Notes under the pieces: model-generated | Seen by the model: the letters and a program-made list of their open reading frames with translations, nothing else | The model's database searches: none | Told to the model about the DNA's origin: nothing | Assembly (NCBI RefSeq): GCF_006716185.1 | Contig: NZ_VFOP01000001.1 | Span: 3,596,001 to 3,660,000, forward strand | DNA: 64,000 bases | DNA from: Ornithinicoccus hortensis | GTDB lineage: Bacteria > Actinomycetota > Actinomycetes > Actinomycetales > Dermatophilaceae | Direction of reading: 5' to 3' | Position numbers and translations under genes: made by a program | In this document: piece by piece, positions 20,017-29,859 of the stretch | Position numbering within the stretch: the first letter of the stretch is position 1 | Layout: each line of letters opens with the position of its first letter

Positions 20017-21588
20017 TCACGCGATCTCCTGGGTCTGTACGGGCAGGGTGGCTACCGGGTGGGTGGTCGCGGCCCACAGCGCCTGGACCGCGTAGGCGCG
20101 CCAGGGTCGCCAATCCTCCGCCCGCGCCAGCAGCCCGCGCTGGTCGACCGGCAGGCCGAGGGCGGCGGCACCCGCCCGCACGCCGAGGTCGGTGACCGGG
20201 AAGGCGTCCGGGTCGCCGAGGCCGCGCAACGCGATCACCTCGCGCGTCCACGGCCCCACCCCCGGCAGCGCGTCGAGCCGGGCGCGCACCCCGTCCCGGA
20301 CGGCGTCGGCCCCCAGGTCGAGGCTGCCGTCCGCCGCGGCCGTCGCCAGGGCCAGCAGGGCGCGGCGCCGGCTCGCCGGCATCCCCGGCAGCCTGGGGTC
20401 GTCCGGGCCCACTGCCGCCAGGTCCGCGACCCGCGGGAAGAGCAGGTCCGGCTGGCCGGGCCGCAGCACCAGCGACGGGGGCAACGGCTCCCCGAGCCCG
20501 CGGACCAGTCGTCCCGTGGTCGTCGCGGCGGCGGCCGTGGACACCTGTTGCCCGAGGACGGCCCGCACCGCGAACTCGACCGGATCCACCGTCCCCGGCA
20601 GCCGCACGCCCGGGCGTGCCGCCACGGCCGGCGCCAGCGCCGGGTCGGCGGAGAGGACCTCGTCGACGGCCGCCGGGTCGGCGTCCAGGTCCAGGCACCG
20701 GCGGCACCGGTTGATGGCGGTGGTCAGGTCGCGCAGGTCCTGCAGCCACAGGTCGGCGGTCACGTGCCGGTCGCCGTCACGTGGCGGGTGCAGGCGCACC
20801 AGGCCCGCGCCCCGGGGCAGCCGGAGGGTGCGTTCGAGGGAGCCGTCCACCCAGCGCTCGATGCCGGGGACGGCCGTCGCGGCCAGGTGGCCGAACAGGC
20901 TCGGCGCGTGCAGCGGCGCCCGGAACGGCAGCCGCAGCCGGAGTCGCTGGGACCCGGTCGGGTCCGACGGCGGGACGTGTCCTGCGTCCCGGCGGCCGCC
21001 CACGGTTGGGCTCCGACGCACCCGGCGCCGCAGGTGGGTGGGCGTCTCGGCGAAGACGGCCCGCACGGTGTCGTTGAACGAGCGCACGCTGGAGAAGCCG
21101 GCCGCGAAGGCCACCTCGGCCATCGGCAGGTCAGTGGTCTCCACCAGGATCCGCGCGGTCTGCGCCCGCTGGGCCCGGGCCAGGGCCAGCGGCCCCACGC
21201 CGAGCTCGGCGGTGACCAGGCGCTCCACCTGGCGCGCGCTGTAGCCCAGCCGGCGGGCCAGACCGTCCACCCCGTCGCGGTCGACGACCCCGTCGGCGAC
21301 CAGGCGCATCGCCCTGGCCACCAGGTCCTCCCGGGCGTTCCACTCCGGCGACCCGGGGCTGGCGTCGGGGCGGCACCGCTTGCAGGCGCGGAAGCCGGCC
21401 GCCTGGGCGGCCGCCGCGCTGGGGTAGAAGACGACGTGCTCGGCGCGGGGTGGGGTCGCCGGACAACTCGGCCGGCAGTAGATGCCGGTCGAGGTCACGG
21501 CGGTGGTGAACCACCCGTCGAACCGGGTGTCGCGGCTGCGCACCGCCCGGAGGCAGCTCTCCCGGTCCTCGTGCATGTCCCCCAGCAT
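20017..21588 (-). CDS. Ada/AlkA fusion: DNA-3-methyladenine glycosylase with Ada-type regulator domains
   Basis: Three parts are visible in 523 residues. First comes an Ada zinc domain with the Cys cluster ([11 protein letters not shown] and CKRCRP), which in Ada accepts methyl groups from phosphotriesters and switches on transcription. An AraC-type double helix-turn-helix follows ([19 protein letters not shown], then [19 protein letters not shown]). The second half is AlkA: an N-terminal AlkA fold, then the HhH-GPD glycosylase with [20 protein letters not shown] and the catalytic Asp in FPVTDLGVR. It should both sense alkylation and excise alkylated bases. This fusion is common in actinobacteria. 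An internal ATG at residue 5 with GGGGG upstream could be the true start. Confidence 0.95.
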   Translation of the reverse strand: MLGDMHEDRESCLRAVRSRDTRFDGWFTTAVTSTGIYCRPSCPATPPRAEHVVFYPSAAAAQAAGFRACKRCRPDASPGSPEWNAREDLVARAMRLVADGVVDRDGVDGLARRLGYSARQVERLVTAELGVGPLALARAQRAQTARILVETTDLPMAEVAFAAGFSSVRSFNDTVRAVFAETPTHLRRRVRRSPTVGGRRDAGHVPPSDPTGSQRLRLRLPFRAPLHAPSLFGHLAATAVPGIERWVDGSLERTLRLPRGAGLVRLHPPRDGDRHVTADLWLQDLRDLTTAINRCRRCLDLDADPAAVDEVLSADPALAPAVAARPGVRLPGTVDPVEFAVRAVLGQQVSTAAAATTTGRLVRGLGEPLPPSLVLRPGQPDLLFPRVADLAAVGPDDPRLPGMPASRRRALLALATAAADGSLDLGADAVRDGVRARLDALPGVGPWTREVIALRGLGDPDAFPVTDLGVRAGAAALGLPVDQRGLLARAEDWRPWRAYAVQALWAATTHPVATLPVQTQEIA

Positions 21589-21654
21589 GCGCCCTCGGAC
21601 CGCCCAGACCTAGCAGGTTTCCGACATCCGCGTCGGACGCGCGAGACTGGGCCG

Positions 21655-22656
21655 GTGACCTGGACCCCGTGGGACGACGCCTGGCAGCAGGCGCTCTACG
21701 GCCCCGAGGGTTTCTACCGGCGTCCGGAGGGCCCGGCCGGCCACTTCGCCACCTCCGCCCAGGGGCTCGGACCGGCCGGGGCCGTCCTGGCCGGTGCGGT
21801 CCGGGAGCTCGCCGGGCGGGTCGGTGCCCGCACCGTCGTCGAGGTCGGGGCCGGGCGCGGGGAGTTGCTCACGGCCCTGGCCGCCCTCCCGGGTGCCCCG
21901 GAGGAGGTCGCCACCGTTGCCGGGCCGGTGGCACCCGGCCCCGTGCAGTTGCTCGGCGTGGACGTCGTCCCGCGACCGTCGGGCCTCCCGGCAGACGTGG
22001 GCTGGCGGGTCTCCCCCGGCGGCGCGGCGCTGCCCGAGGACCTGACCGGCCTGCGGGACGTCCTGGTCCTGGCGCACGAGTGGCTCGACGTCGTGCCCTG
22101 CCCGGTCGTGGAGCGGGATGCCGCCGGGGTCTGGCACACGGTGGAGGTCGACCGGACCGGGACGGAGCGTCATGGCGGCGCGGTGGCCGGGGCAGACCTG
22201 CAGTGGCTGGAGGCCCACGTGCCCGGCGACGTCTGGCGGACCGAGGTGGGCCGGCCCAGGGACGCCGCCTTCGCCGACCTGACGAGCCGTGTCGACCGTG
22301 GCGCCGTGCTCGTCGTCGACTACGGCCACACCCGGGCCGGCCGACCTCCCGGTGGCACCCTCACGGCATACCGCAACGGGGTGCAGGTCCCACCCGTGCC
22401 GGACGGGTCCTGCGACCTGACGGCCCACGTGGCCGTGGACACCCTGGGCGCCGACCGCCTGGTCCGGCAGCGGGACGCGCTGCGCGACCTGCTCGGCCCG
22501 GCCACGCTCCCCCCGCACGAACTCGCGGGACGCGACCCCGCGGCATACCTGGCCGCCCTGGCCCGGTCGACCGCCCGCACCGCGATCACCGCATCCGGCG
22601 GACCCGGCGACTTCTGGTGGGCGCTGAGCGGCTGCGGCGGGGCCCCGCTCGGCTAG
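21655..22656 (+). CDS. MidA/NDUFAF7-like SAM-dependent methyltransferase
   Basis: A 333-residue class I methyltransferase with the SAM loop [15 protein letters not shown] at about residues 62-76 and the family-typical [16 protein letters not shown] (the NEFLDALPV-like motif of the NDUFAF7/MidA family). [12 protein letters not shown] and LTAYRNG match the GxxxxYxxH-type segment late in the family. Mitochondrial NDUFAF7 methylates an arginine of NDUFS2, the homologue of NuoD. Here the next gene, starting one base after this stop codon, is nuoD, so the substrate is probably that NuoD. The start is GTG at 21655. Confidence 0.8.
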   Translation: MTWTPWDDAWQQALYGPEGFYRRPEGPAGHFATSAQGLGPAGAVLAGAVRELAGRVGARTVVEVGAGRGELLTALAALPGAPEEVATVAGPVAPGPVQLLGVDVVPRPSGLPADVGWRVSPGGAALPEDLTGLRDVLVLAHEWLDVVPCPVVERDAAGVWHTVEVDRTGTERHGGAVAGADLQWLEAHVPGDVWRTEVGRPRDAAFADLTSRVDRGAVLVVDYGHTRAGRPPGGTLTAYRNGVQVPPVPDGSCDLTAHVAVDTLGADRLVRQRDALRDLLGPATLPPHELAGRDPAAYLAALARSTARTAITASGGPGDFWWALSGCGGAPLG

Positions 22657-22657
22657 C

Positions 22658-23827
22658 GTGGGGTCCGTGACGCCACAGGACCTCGACATCGCCCTCGGCG
22701 CCGGCGGGCTGACCACCACCGAGATGGTGCTCAACATCGGGCCGCAGCACCCGGCCACGCACGGCGTGCTGCGGCTGCGCATCACCGCCGACGGCGAGCG
22801 CATCGTGGCCGCCGAGCCGGTCGTCGGCTACATGCACCGCGGCGCCGAGAAGCTGTTCGAGGTGCGGGACTACCGACAGATCATGGTCCTGGCCAACCGG
22901 CACGACTGGCTGTCCGCGTTCAGCAACGAGATCGGGGTCGCGCTGACCGTCGAGGCGATGCTGGGGATGGAGGTCCCGGAGCGGGCGACCTGGACCCGGA
23001 CCCTGCTGGCCGAGCTGAACCGGGCGCTCAACCACCTGATGTTCCTCGGGTCCTACCCGCTGGAGCTCGGCGCGATCACCCCCATCTTCTACGCCTTCCG
23101 CGAGCGCGAGGAGCTCCAGGCGGTGATGGAGGAGATCAGCGGCGGGCGGATGCACTACATGATCGCCCGCGTCGGCGGACTGCGCGAGGACATCCCCGAC
23201 GGTTGGCTGGACCGGGTGGACGCCGCCGTCGCCGCCGTCCGTGGCCGGCTCCCCGAGCTGGAGGCGCTGCTGGTCGACAACCCGATCCTGCGCGGGCGCA
23301 CCGTCGGCGTCGGGGTCCTGTCCCCCGAGATGGTCCGGGAGTACGGCGTCTCCGGCCCCATCGCCCGCGCCTCCGGGGTCGACCTCGACCTGCGCCGCGA
23401 CGAGCGCTACCTCGCCTACGGCGAGCTGTTCGGCCCGGACGGTCCGGGCCGAGTCGTCACCCGCACCGCCGGCGACTGCCACGCCCGGCTCGAGGTCCTG
23501 CTCGAGCAGGTGCGGGTCAGCCTGGACCTCGCCGAACGCTGCACGGCCGTGCTGCGGGACCTGCCCGACGGCCCGATCAACGTCAAGCTGCCCAAGGTCC
23601 TCAAGGTGCCCGAGGGCGAGCACTACCTGGCCACGGAGAACCCGCTCGGCTTCAACGGCTACTACCTGGTCAGCCGTGGCGACAAGGTGCCCTACCGCCT
23701 CAAGCTCCGCTCGGCCTCCTTCAACAACGTCCAGGTCCTCTCCCGGATGCTCCCCGGCCACGTCGTCGGCGACATGGTCGCCATCCTGGGCTCGATGTTC
23801 TTCGTCGTCGGCGACATCGACCGCTGA
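22658..23827 (+). CDS. nuoD: NADH-quinone oxidoreductase subunit D-like protein (solo NuoD)
   Basis: NuoD is the 49-kDa subunit that forms part of the quinone-binding site of complex I. The family motifs are complete: [61 protein letters not shown] and a conserved C-terminus ([19 protein letters not shown]). The length of 389 residues is close to normal (about 400). What is odd is context: no other nuo gene lies on either side; instead it is coupled to a MidA-like methyltransferase. The complex I operon must be elsewhere, or this subunit serves a reduced complex. The start may be GTG 22658 or GTG 22667. Confidence 0.9.
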   Translation: MGSVTPQDLDIALGAGGLTTTEMVLNIGPQHPATHGVLRLRITADGERIVAAEPVVGYMHRGAEKLFEVRDYRQIMVLANRHDWLSAFSNEIGVALTVEAMLGMEVPERATWTRTLLAELNRALNHLMFLGSYPLELGAITPIFYAFREREELQAVMEEISGGRMHYMIARVGGLREDIPDGWLDRVDAAVAAVRGRLPELEALLVDNPILRGRTVGVGVLSPEMVREYGVSGPIARASGVDLDLRRDERYLAYGELFGPDGPGRVVTRTAGDCHARLEVLLEQVRVSLDLAERCTAVLRDLPDGPINVKLPKVLKVPEGEHYLATENPLGFNGYYLVSRGDKVPYRLKLRSASFNNVQVLSRMLPGHVVGDMVAILGSMFFVVGDIDR

Positions 23828-23843
23828 GCGGACCGGGGACCCT

Positions 23844-23874
23844 GCAGGATTATCGGGTCACCCGGTAATCCTGC
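23844..23874 (+). terminator. Hairpin after nuoD
   Basis: A 15-bp inverted repeat with one mismatch (GCAGGATTATCGGGT and ACCCGGTAATCCTGC) with almost no separate loop begins 17 bases after the nuoD stop. It lies between convergent genes and probably ends the midA-nuoD transcript. Confidence 0.65.
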
Positions 23875-23940
23875 TCTTCGTAGGAGAACCTTCCCGGTCG
23901 ATAGCGCCAGGTTCCGGGGTGAAGCGCCTCCCAGCGCCCG

Positions 23941-24231
23941 TCAGGGCCCGTAGCGGACCACGCCCGCACCGCCGAGCTCGCTCTGCAGCCGGGAGGCCAG
24001 CCCGCGCCCGGCCCGCTGCCAGCGACGGTGCGCCGCCTCGTCGACGATCTCGTAGCGCCCCTCCGCCGCCCCGACCAACTGCTCCCACTCGGCGTTCCAC
24101 GCGCGCAGCAGGTCCCGCAGGGCCGGGGTGATCGGGAGGGTGTCCAGGTCGACCATCCCCTCGTGGTCCCACACCGGGTCCGCGGAGTACTCCGGGAAGA
24201 CGCGGTATGCCGTCCGCTCGCCACCACCCAT
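23941..24231 (-). CDS. Conserved-looking hypothetical protein, 96 residues
   Basis: A soluble, acidic protein with many aromatic residues (YRVFPEYSADPVWDHEGMVD, then LRDLLRAWNAEWEQ). There is no signal peptide, membrane segment or motif that I can name. The composition and clean reading frame argue for a real gene. It follows the large patatin-like gene in the same direction after 40 bases and could be co-transcribed. Similar short proteins with VDLD and LRAWN patterns occur in actinobacteria without assigned function. Confidence 0.6.
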   Translation of the reverse strand: MGGGERTAYRVFPEYSADPVWDHEGMVDLDTLPITPALRDLLRAWNAEWEQLVGAAEGRYEIVDEAAHRRWQRAGRGLASRLQSELGGAGVVRYGP

Positions 24232-24271
24232 ACCCCGATCCTGCCAGGTCCCGGCCCGGCACCCGGCACCG

Positions 24272-27200
24272 TCAGGAGCCGGCCCCCAGCACCGCCAGGG
24301 CGTCACCCAGGGTGCCGAACCCGCGGGCACACAGCACGTCCCGCGTCGTCGCCGGGTCACAGCGACTCTCGACCTGGCGCTGCATCGCCTCGTCGAGGGT
24401 GTCCATGCTGTCCTGGGAGAGCACCCACCCCAGCGGCGCGGTGACGCTGGGGAAGGTGGTCTGGTTGACCACCACGACCGAGTGCGGGCGCCACTGCTCG
24501 ATGGCCTCGACGATCTCGGGGTGGGGCACGTCCGGACCGATCGTTGCCCCGAGCCCCAACCGCCAGGGGCCGGTGAGCGCGGCCACACGCTGGAGCAGTG
24601 CGCCGGTGTCCGACTGGGACTTCGCCGCCCGGCTGTTGGCGACTGGCGGCACCAGCAGCTCGTTGGTCAGGTTGTTGCGCGGGGCCGCCAGGTCGCTGCC
24701 GGTCCCGTTGTCCAGGTAGACGACCAGCGGCACCACCAACTCGATCGCGTCCTCCGACCCGGCCAGCGCGGCCCGGTTGTGCTCCTGCACCAGCACCAAC
24801 CACTGCGGCGCCAGGTCGACGAGGGTGCCCAGTCCGGTGTTCTCGGTGTAGCCGCCGTCGACCAGCTGCTGCACCGGCCACTCACCGCACGGCCCGATCA
24901 CCCCGGACGGCGTGACGTAGGGAAAGCGGGCGGTGAGCATGCTCGCGGTGGCGGTGCTCAGCTCACCGAGGCAGCCCGGCTCCGCGGCCGCGTAGTCGGC
25001 CAGCAGGTCCACCGACCGGGGGGCGGGGCGGTCCAGCGCGTCGCAGCTACCGTCGGCCGGCGCCGACGGCCCCTCGGCCGCGGCGTCCCCGTCGGCCGTG
25101 CCCCCGAGCCCCAGGGTCCGCCCCGGCGCGGCGTTCTCGGCGACGTCGTCGGGCAGCTCCGGGTCGGCGAGCTCGAGCTGGCTCACCAGCATCCGGCAGC
25201 CCGTCGTGGCGGACGTCGAGGTCAGCACCAGGTGCCCGGAGGCGGAGCCGGCGACCGGCGGCGTCTCGTCGGGCAGGAACAGGTGCGCCAGCGCGGTGGT
25301 GTTGTGCTCCCACGAACGCTCCATCAGGCCCGCCCGGTCCACCCACCGCGACCCCGCACCCGCCACCGGCAGCGGCACGCCCGCCGCGCTGTAGACCAGG
25401 TCGCGCACGAACAACCCGACCACGCCCGACCCGAGCGCGTCGGCCCCGGTGATCCGGACGACCTCCTCGCGGGCCCCGCCGACCGGGGCGAACCGGGTGG
25501 TGGCCAGCCCCACCGCGCCGCCGCTCGCACCGCCGGACAGCAGCGTGGACCGGGCCCCGCAGGCCCCGTCCCCGGTAGCGGGGGCCAGCCAGGACCCGCC
25601 GTCGGAGGTCATCTGCCGACCGCTGAGCACGTCGAGCCCGGCCGCGGTCCAGTAGGCACCGCGCACGCCGCCGCCCTCGGCCGCGACCAGCAGCATCGGG
25701 CGCAACGTCACCTCGCGTCCCCCCGCGGTGACCGTATGCCGACACGCCCCGGGGTCGGCCAGCCACGCCTCGAAGGCGGTGCGCAGGTCGGCGCGGGCGG
25801 GCAGCGGCCGCTCCCGGGCGTCGGCGCTGCGCACCCCGTGCACGTCGGAGGAGCCGCCGACCGTCCCGGCCACCAGCAGGGTGACCACCAGCAGGGTGAC
25901 GACGGGCGCGACGCTGAGCCGGATACCGGGCAGCCAGAACACGTGCGGGGACCCGCCGTACTGCAACAGCACGACCGCCCCGGCCACCAACGTGGTCAGC
26001 AGGGTCAGCGCCAGCACGACGCAGGCGATGACGCCCACGCCGGCCCCGAGCTGGGCCGGCAGCGAGCCGACCACGAGCAGGCCGAGGGTGCTGCCGGCCA
26101 GCAGGGCCGCGGCCACGGTCGTCTGGCGCCGCGTCGTCGGGTGACCCGGGGACAGGATCGAGGTGAGCCGGCCCCACACCCGCTGGCTGCGGGTCCGTGG
26201 GACGTGCTGGGTCGGCTCCAGCCGCTCCAGCACCGCGTCGCCCACCGGCCAGGCCGCCAGCGCGACCCCCGCGCCGAGCATCAGCAGGACCCAGCTCCAG
26301 GCGCTCCCGCCGTCCAGCACGATGGGGGCGGCGAACGACCGGACCAGCCCGAGCCCACCGACCACCGGCACCAGCACCGCGAGGATGTCGCCGACGGCGC
26401 GCACCGGGCGCACGTGCTCCGGCCGCAGCACCCGCGCGTCGGGCCTCCTGACCTGGCGGTGCACCCAGCGGGTGACCGGCCCCGTCGGCGGCCCGGACAA
26501 CCAGCTGCGCAGCAGCAGGGACGCGGCACCGATCACGGCCGGGACCCCGGCGAAGACCAACACCCGGGGCCAGCTCCGACCGTCCGTGCCGGTGACCGCC
26601 GGCAGCAGCACGGCGATCGCCAGGACCGCACCGGCGCAGATCAGCCAGAACCAGACCAGGGGCTGGGGCCGGTCCCCGTCCTCGGGCCACCCGTGCACCC
26701 GCCACCAGGTGAAGTCGCTGCGCATCCGCCCCAGCACGAGGACCACGACGCCGAGCACCGCCAGCGCGACCGACGCGGCCACCCCGTGCGCCAGGCCCGT
26801 GGGGTCGTCGGTCCAGCGCCGCTGGATGTCGGGCAGCTGGTCGAGCATGTCGGGCCCGGGCAGGATGCTCATCGTGAGCAGCGGGAGCAGCGCCACCACC
26901 GAGAACCGGTGGGTGTAGAGCGCCCGCAGCACCCGGGCCACCGCCCTTCGCCAGCTGGGGTCGCCCCGCCGGAACAGCCGGCGCAGCACCACGACGGAGG
27001 CCAGCAGGAGGCCCAGCCACTTGGCCCCGCTGACCCACGGGAGGACCTCCGCCGCCAGCGGGACGTGGTCCGTGCCGAGGGCGACGACCAGGGCCAGCCC
27101 GTTCTCGGTGAGGTCGACGGCGGCGGCGACCAGGACGATCCGGTATGCCGAGGGCAGGCTCGGGTGCAGCAACCGGCCCAGGAGGGTCACGTAGAGCACG

Positions 27201-27502
27201 ATCAGGACCAGGTCCAGCAGCAGGTACCCGACGAGCCACCCCTGCAGCCGTCCGTCCTGGGCCAGCGCCTGGGCCACCGAGCGCCACCCGTCGGGGCTGT
27301 GGTCCAGCAACCGGGAGGGCCCCATCAGGTCGGTGAACGGCCAGGTCCGCGCCCGGTCGTCCAGGACGGCGCCGGAGAGCCGGTTGATCTCCCCCAGCAC
27401 CACCATCAGCACGGTGATCCCGGTCAGGGCACAGGCGGTGGCGATGTCGAACCGCGGACGCGAACCACGCTCCGGCAGCGGCGGCACAGGGGCACCTGCC
27501 AT
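24272..27502 (-). CDS. Multi-pass membrane protein with C-terminal patatin-like phospholipase domain
   Basis: A 1076-residue protein. The first 560 residues hold about a dozen hydrophobic segments (for example LQGWLVGYLLLDLVLIVLYV), with a long run of helices to about residue 555. The C-terminal half has the three hallmarks of a patatin acyl hydrolase: oxyanion loop AAEGGGVRGAYW (about residue 608), nucleophile elbow LLSGGASGGAVG (about 659, Ser in GASGG) and catalytic Asp in LVDGGYTENTG (about 883). The predicted activity is lipid acyl hydrolysis at the membrane, by a Ser-Asp dyad. There is no toxin or secretion gene beside it. I do not know a characterised homologue with this exact layout. 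Confidence 0.8.
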   Translation of the reverse strand: MAGAPVPPLPERGSRPRFDIATACALTGITVLMVVLGEINRLSGAVLDDRARTWPFTDLMGPSRLLDHSPDGWRSVAQALAQDGRLQGWLVGYLLLDLVLIVLYVTLLGRLLHPSLPSAYRIVLVAAAVDLTENGLALVVALGTDHVPLAAEVLPWVSGAKWLGLLLASVVVLRRLFRRGDPSWRRAVARVLRALYTHRFSVVALLPLLTMSILPGPDMLDQLPDIQRRWTDDPTGLAHGVAASVALAVLGVVVLVLGRMRSDFTWWRVHGWPEDGDRPQPLVWFWLICAGAVLAIAVLLPAVTGTDGRSWPRVLVFAGVPAVIGAASLLLRSWLSGPPTGPVTRWVHRQVRRPDARVLRPEHVRPVRAVGDILAVLVPVVGGLGLVRSFAAPIVLDGGSAWSWVLLMLGAGVALAAWPVGDAVLERLEPTQHVPRTRSQRVWGRLTSILSPGHPTTRRQTTVAAALLAGSTLGLLVVGSLPAQLGAGVGVIACVVLALTLLTTLVAGAVVLLQYGGSPHVFWLPGIRLSVAPVVTLLVVTLLVAGTVGGSSDVHGVRSADARERPLPARADLRTAFEAWLADPGACRHTVTAGGREVTLRPMLLVAAEGGGVRGAYWTAAGLDVLSGRQMTSDGGSWLAPATGDGACGARSTLLSGGASGGAVGLATTRFAPVGGAREEVVRITGADALGSGVVGLFVRDLVYSAAGVPLPVAGAGSRWVDRAGLMERSWEHNTTALAHLFLPDETPPVAGSASGHLVLTSTSATTGCRMLVSQLELADPELPDDVAENAAPGRTLGLGGTADGDAAAEGPSAPADGSCDALDRPAPRSVDLLADYAAAEPGCLGELSTATASMLTARFPYVTPSGVIGPCGEWPVQQLVDGGYTENTGLGTLVDLAPQWLVLVQEHNRAALAGSEDAIELVVPLVVYLDNGTGSDLAAPRNNLTNELLVPPVANSRAAKSQSDTGALLQRVAALTGPWRLGLGATIGPDVPHPEIVEAIEQWRPHSVVVVNQTTFPSVTAPLGWVLSQDSMDTLDEAMQRQVESRCDPATTRDVLCARGFGTLGDALAVLGAGS

Positions 27503-27553
27503 GGGTGCAGCATGGGCGCCTCCCAGCCGCGGGTCAAGGGGTTTGACCGGGCG

Positions 27554-28150
27554 TTATTCGGGCAGTGGGTCCGGCACCCGGCCGCGGCCGGGCGCCTCGC
27601 CGCGCCCTTCGTCGTCGTCATCGGACGGCGGGACCCGGCAGCACGACTGGGTGACCATCCCGCAGACCACGAGGACCAGCGCCCCGGCGGCGCTCACCAG
27701 CGCCCTGAACAGCAACGACCGGACCGAGGGGACGTCGGCGTCGGGAGCGGCGAGGAAGGCGTTGGCCAGGTACCAGCCGACCAGGACCGCCCCACCCAGG
27801 GCGCTGGCCTGCGCAGCCACCAAGGTGCCCCTGGCCCGCTGCGGCGTCATCTGGCCGGGAGTCCGGGGCCTACCGCCCAGGGTCCGCGCCCGCTGGCTCT
27901 GCGACCCCGTGCCTGTCCCGCCCGGACCGCCCGGGCCGCCCGGGGGCCGGACCGAGCCTCGCACCTGCCAGCCGGCGACGAGGACGACGGCGGACAGGAT
28001 CAGCAGCGGCGCCAGCGCCAGCCAGGGCAGCGTGGGCAGGTCGCCCCCCGCCCGGCGCCAGACCAGCAGCAGGACGAGGCACCCGATGGTGGCCGCGACC
28101 GTGGTGATCCCGACGCCGGCCCAGCGGACGCCGCCCTGCCGGTCACGCAC
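27554..28150 (-). CDS. DUF3180-type membrane protein
   Basis: A 198-residue protein with four hydrophobic segments: two near the N-terminus (VGITTVAATIGCLVLLLVW and LPWLALAPLLILSAVVLVAG) and two in the second half (AQASALGGAVLVGWYLANAF and RALVSAAGALVLVVCGMV). A Gly/Pro-rich loop lies between the pairs and an acidic tail at the end. DUF3180 proteins regularly follow folK in actinobacteria. Its start overlaps the folBK stop by eight bases, so it is the last gene of the folate operon. Function is unknown. Confidence 0.8.
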   Translation of the reverse strand: MRDRQGGVRWAGVGITTVAATIGCLVLLLVWRRAGGDLPTLPWLALAPLLILSAVVLVAGWQVRGSVRPPGGPGGPGGTGTGSQSQRARTLGGRPRTPGQMTPQRARGTLVAAQASALGGAVLVGWYLANAFLAAPDADVPSVRSLLFRALVSAAGALVLVVCGMVTQSCCRVPPSDDDDEGRGEAPGRGRVPDPLPE

Positions 28151-29048
28151 CGGTGCCCCGCCCAGGCTCGTCCGTCAGGGGGGTCACACCGTCCAGCCCG
28201 ATCCGGTCGAGCTGCTCGGTGACCGGCACGACCTGCTCCCCGACGCGCAGCACGGCGGCGGGGTCGACCGCCGCCCACGGGGCGAGGACGAAGGCCCGCT
28301 CGTGCGCGCGGGGGTGCGGCAGCGTCAGGGCCGGGTCGTCCGTGCGCACCTCGTGGTCGGTGCCGGGGGTGCCGTACTGGATCAGGTCCAGGTCGAGGGT
28401 CCGCGGGCCCCACCGCACCTCGCGGGTGCGGCCGTGGTCCTCCTCGATCCGGTGCAGCGCCGCCAGCAGGGAGGCCGGGGTGAGCCGGGTGCGGGCGACC
28501 GCGACGGCGTTGACGTAGTCGGGCTGTTCGGGCCCGCCCACGGGCGCGGTCCCGAACGTCGGGGAGAGCCGCACCGCCCGCAGCCCCCGGACCCGGTGCA
28601 GCGCCCGTCCGGCGGCCCGCACCGCCCGGGCCGGGTCCCCGAGGTTGGCGCCGAGCGCGATCACAACCGGTTCGTCCCGGTCCCGCCGCACGGTCACCGC
28701 CACGTCGCCGAACGGCACGCCGACGGGGGCCTGCGGCTTGTGCACGGTCACCGTCACCGTCTCCACCAGCGGGCGGGCCAGCACCCGGTCGGCGATCCGG
28801 CCGGCCACGGCCTCGATCAGGTCCAGCGCCGGCCCGGTGACCACCTCGACAACGTCGGCCGCAACCTCGGCATAGCTCACGGTGGTCGACAGATCGTCGG
28901 TCGCCGCGGCGGCGGACAGGTCCAGGTCCAGCACCACGTCGACGACGAACTCCTGCCCGTCGCGCTTCTCGAAGTCGAGCACCCCGTGGTGCCCGTATGC
29001 CGTCACGCCGGTCAGCGTGATCCGGTCGCGGCCGCGGTCAGCGGGCAT
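28143..29048 (-). CDS. folBK: Bifunctional dihydroneopterin aldolase / HPPK (FolB-FolK fusion)
   Basis: Residues 1-120 are FolB: ITLTGVTAYGHHGVLDFEK carries the active-site region and VTVTVHKPQAPVG closes the domain. Residues 128-290 are FolK: ALGANLGDPARAVRAAG, SPTFGTAPVGGPEQPDYVNAV and the signature RWGPRTLDLDLIQYG with DDPALTLPHPRAHERAFVL. The protein turns dihydroneopterin into hydroxymethyldihydropterin and then pyrophosphorylates it, supplying FolP. Many actinobacteria keep folB and folK as separate adjacent genes; here they are one frame. It overlaps folP by 11 bases upstream and DUF3180 downstream. Confidence 0.95.
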   Translation of the reverse strand: MPADRGRDRITLTGVTAYGHHGVLDFEKRDGQEFVVDVVLDLDLSAAAATDDLSTTVSYAEVAADVVEVVTGPALDLIEAVAGRIADRVLARPLVETVTVTVHKPQAPVGVPFGDVAVTVRRDRDEPVVIALGANLGDPARAVRAAGRALHRVRGLRAVRLSPTFGTAPVGGPEQPDYVNAVAVARTRLTPASLLAALHRIEEDHGRTREVRWGPRTLDLDLIQYGTPGTDHEVRTDDPALTLPHPRAHERAFVLAPWAAVDPAAVLRVGEQVVPVTEQLDRIGLDGVTPLTDEPGRGTGA

Positions 29049-29859
29049 CGCGCACTCTCCGCAGCACGGCCAGCGCGTCCCGCGTGCCGGGCACGTCGTG
29101 CACCCGGACCGCCCAGGCGCCGGCCTGGGCCGCCAGCACGCTGGTCGCGGCGGTCGCGGCGTCCCGCTCGACCGGCGGGGTGGGGTCGGCCGTGTCGTCG
29201 GTGAGCCGGCCCAGGAAGCGCTTGCGGGAGGTCCCGACGAGCACCCGGTAGCCCATCGCCACCACCTGCTCCAGCCCGCCGAGCAACTGCCAGTTGTGTC
29301 CGGCGTCCTTGCTGAAGCCGAAGCCGGGGTCCACGATCAGCTGGTCGGCTGCCACGCCGGCCGCACGCAGCGCGTCGACCCGCTCCCCGAGCTCGGCCAC
29401 GACGTCGGTCACCACGTCGTCGTAGCTGGCCAGCTCGTCCATCCGCACCGAGTGGGCCCGCCAGTGCATCACCACGAACGGGGCCCCCGAGCGCGCCACC
29501 AGGGACGCCATGGCCGGGTCGGCCAACCCCCCGGAGACGTCGTTGACCATCGTGGCCCCGGCCGCGAGCGCCTGCTCGGCGACCTCGGCACGCATCGTGT
29601 CGACCGACACGACGACGTCCCGGTCGGCCAGGGCCCGCACGACGGGCAGCACTCGGGCCAGCTCCTCCTCCACCGGCGGCCGCTCGGCGCCGGGGCGGGT
29701 GGACTCGCCGCCGACGTCGACCAGGTCGGCCCCCTGGGCCACCAGCTCGAGGCCGTGCTCGATGGCGCGCTCCGGCTCCAGCCACATGCCGCCGTCGCTG
29801 AAGGAGTCGGGCGTGACGTTCACGACCCCCATCACCAGCGGGAGGTCGGCGGGGGTCAT
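29038..29859 (-). CDS. folP: Dihydropteroate synthase
   Basis: Condenses hydroxymethyldihydropterin pyrophosphate with p-aminobenzoate; it is the sulfonamide target. Signatures: [17 protein letters not shown] at the N-terminus, [64 protein letters not shown] and [12 protein letters not shown]. Length 273 is normal. The start overlaps the folE stop by four bases, so translation is coupled in the folate operon. Confidence 0.96.
   Translation of the reverse strand: MTPADLPLVMGVVNVTPDSFSDGGMWLEPERAIEHGLELVAQGADLVDVGGESTRPGAERPPVEEELARVLPVVRALADRDVVVSVDTMRAEVAEQALAAGATMVNDVSGGLADPAMASLVARSGAPFVVMHWRAHSVRMDELASYDDVVTDVVAELGERVDALRAAGVAADQLIVDPGFGFSKDAGHNWQLLGGLEQVVAMGYRVLVGTSRKRFLGRLTDDTADPTPPVERDAATAATSVLAAQAGAWAVRVHDVPGTRDALAVLRRVRDAR

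Noticed and set aside
24128-28222. A 1364-codon plus-strand open frame opposite the patatin-like and DUF3180 genes
   Set aside because: It is rich in Arg, Gly, Gln, His and Pro with no domain, the usual antisense shadow in GC-rich DNA. It also crosses several real gene boundaries.
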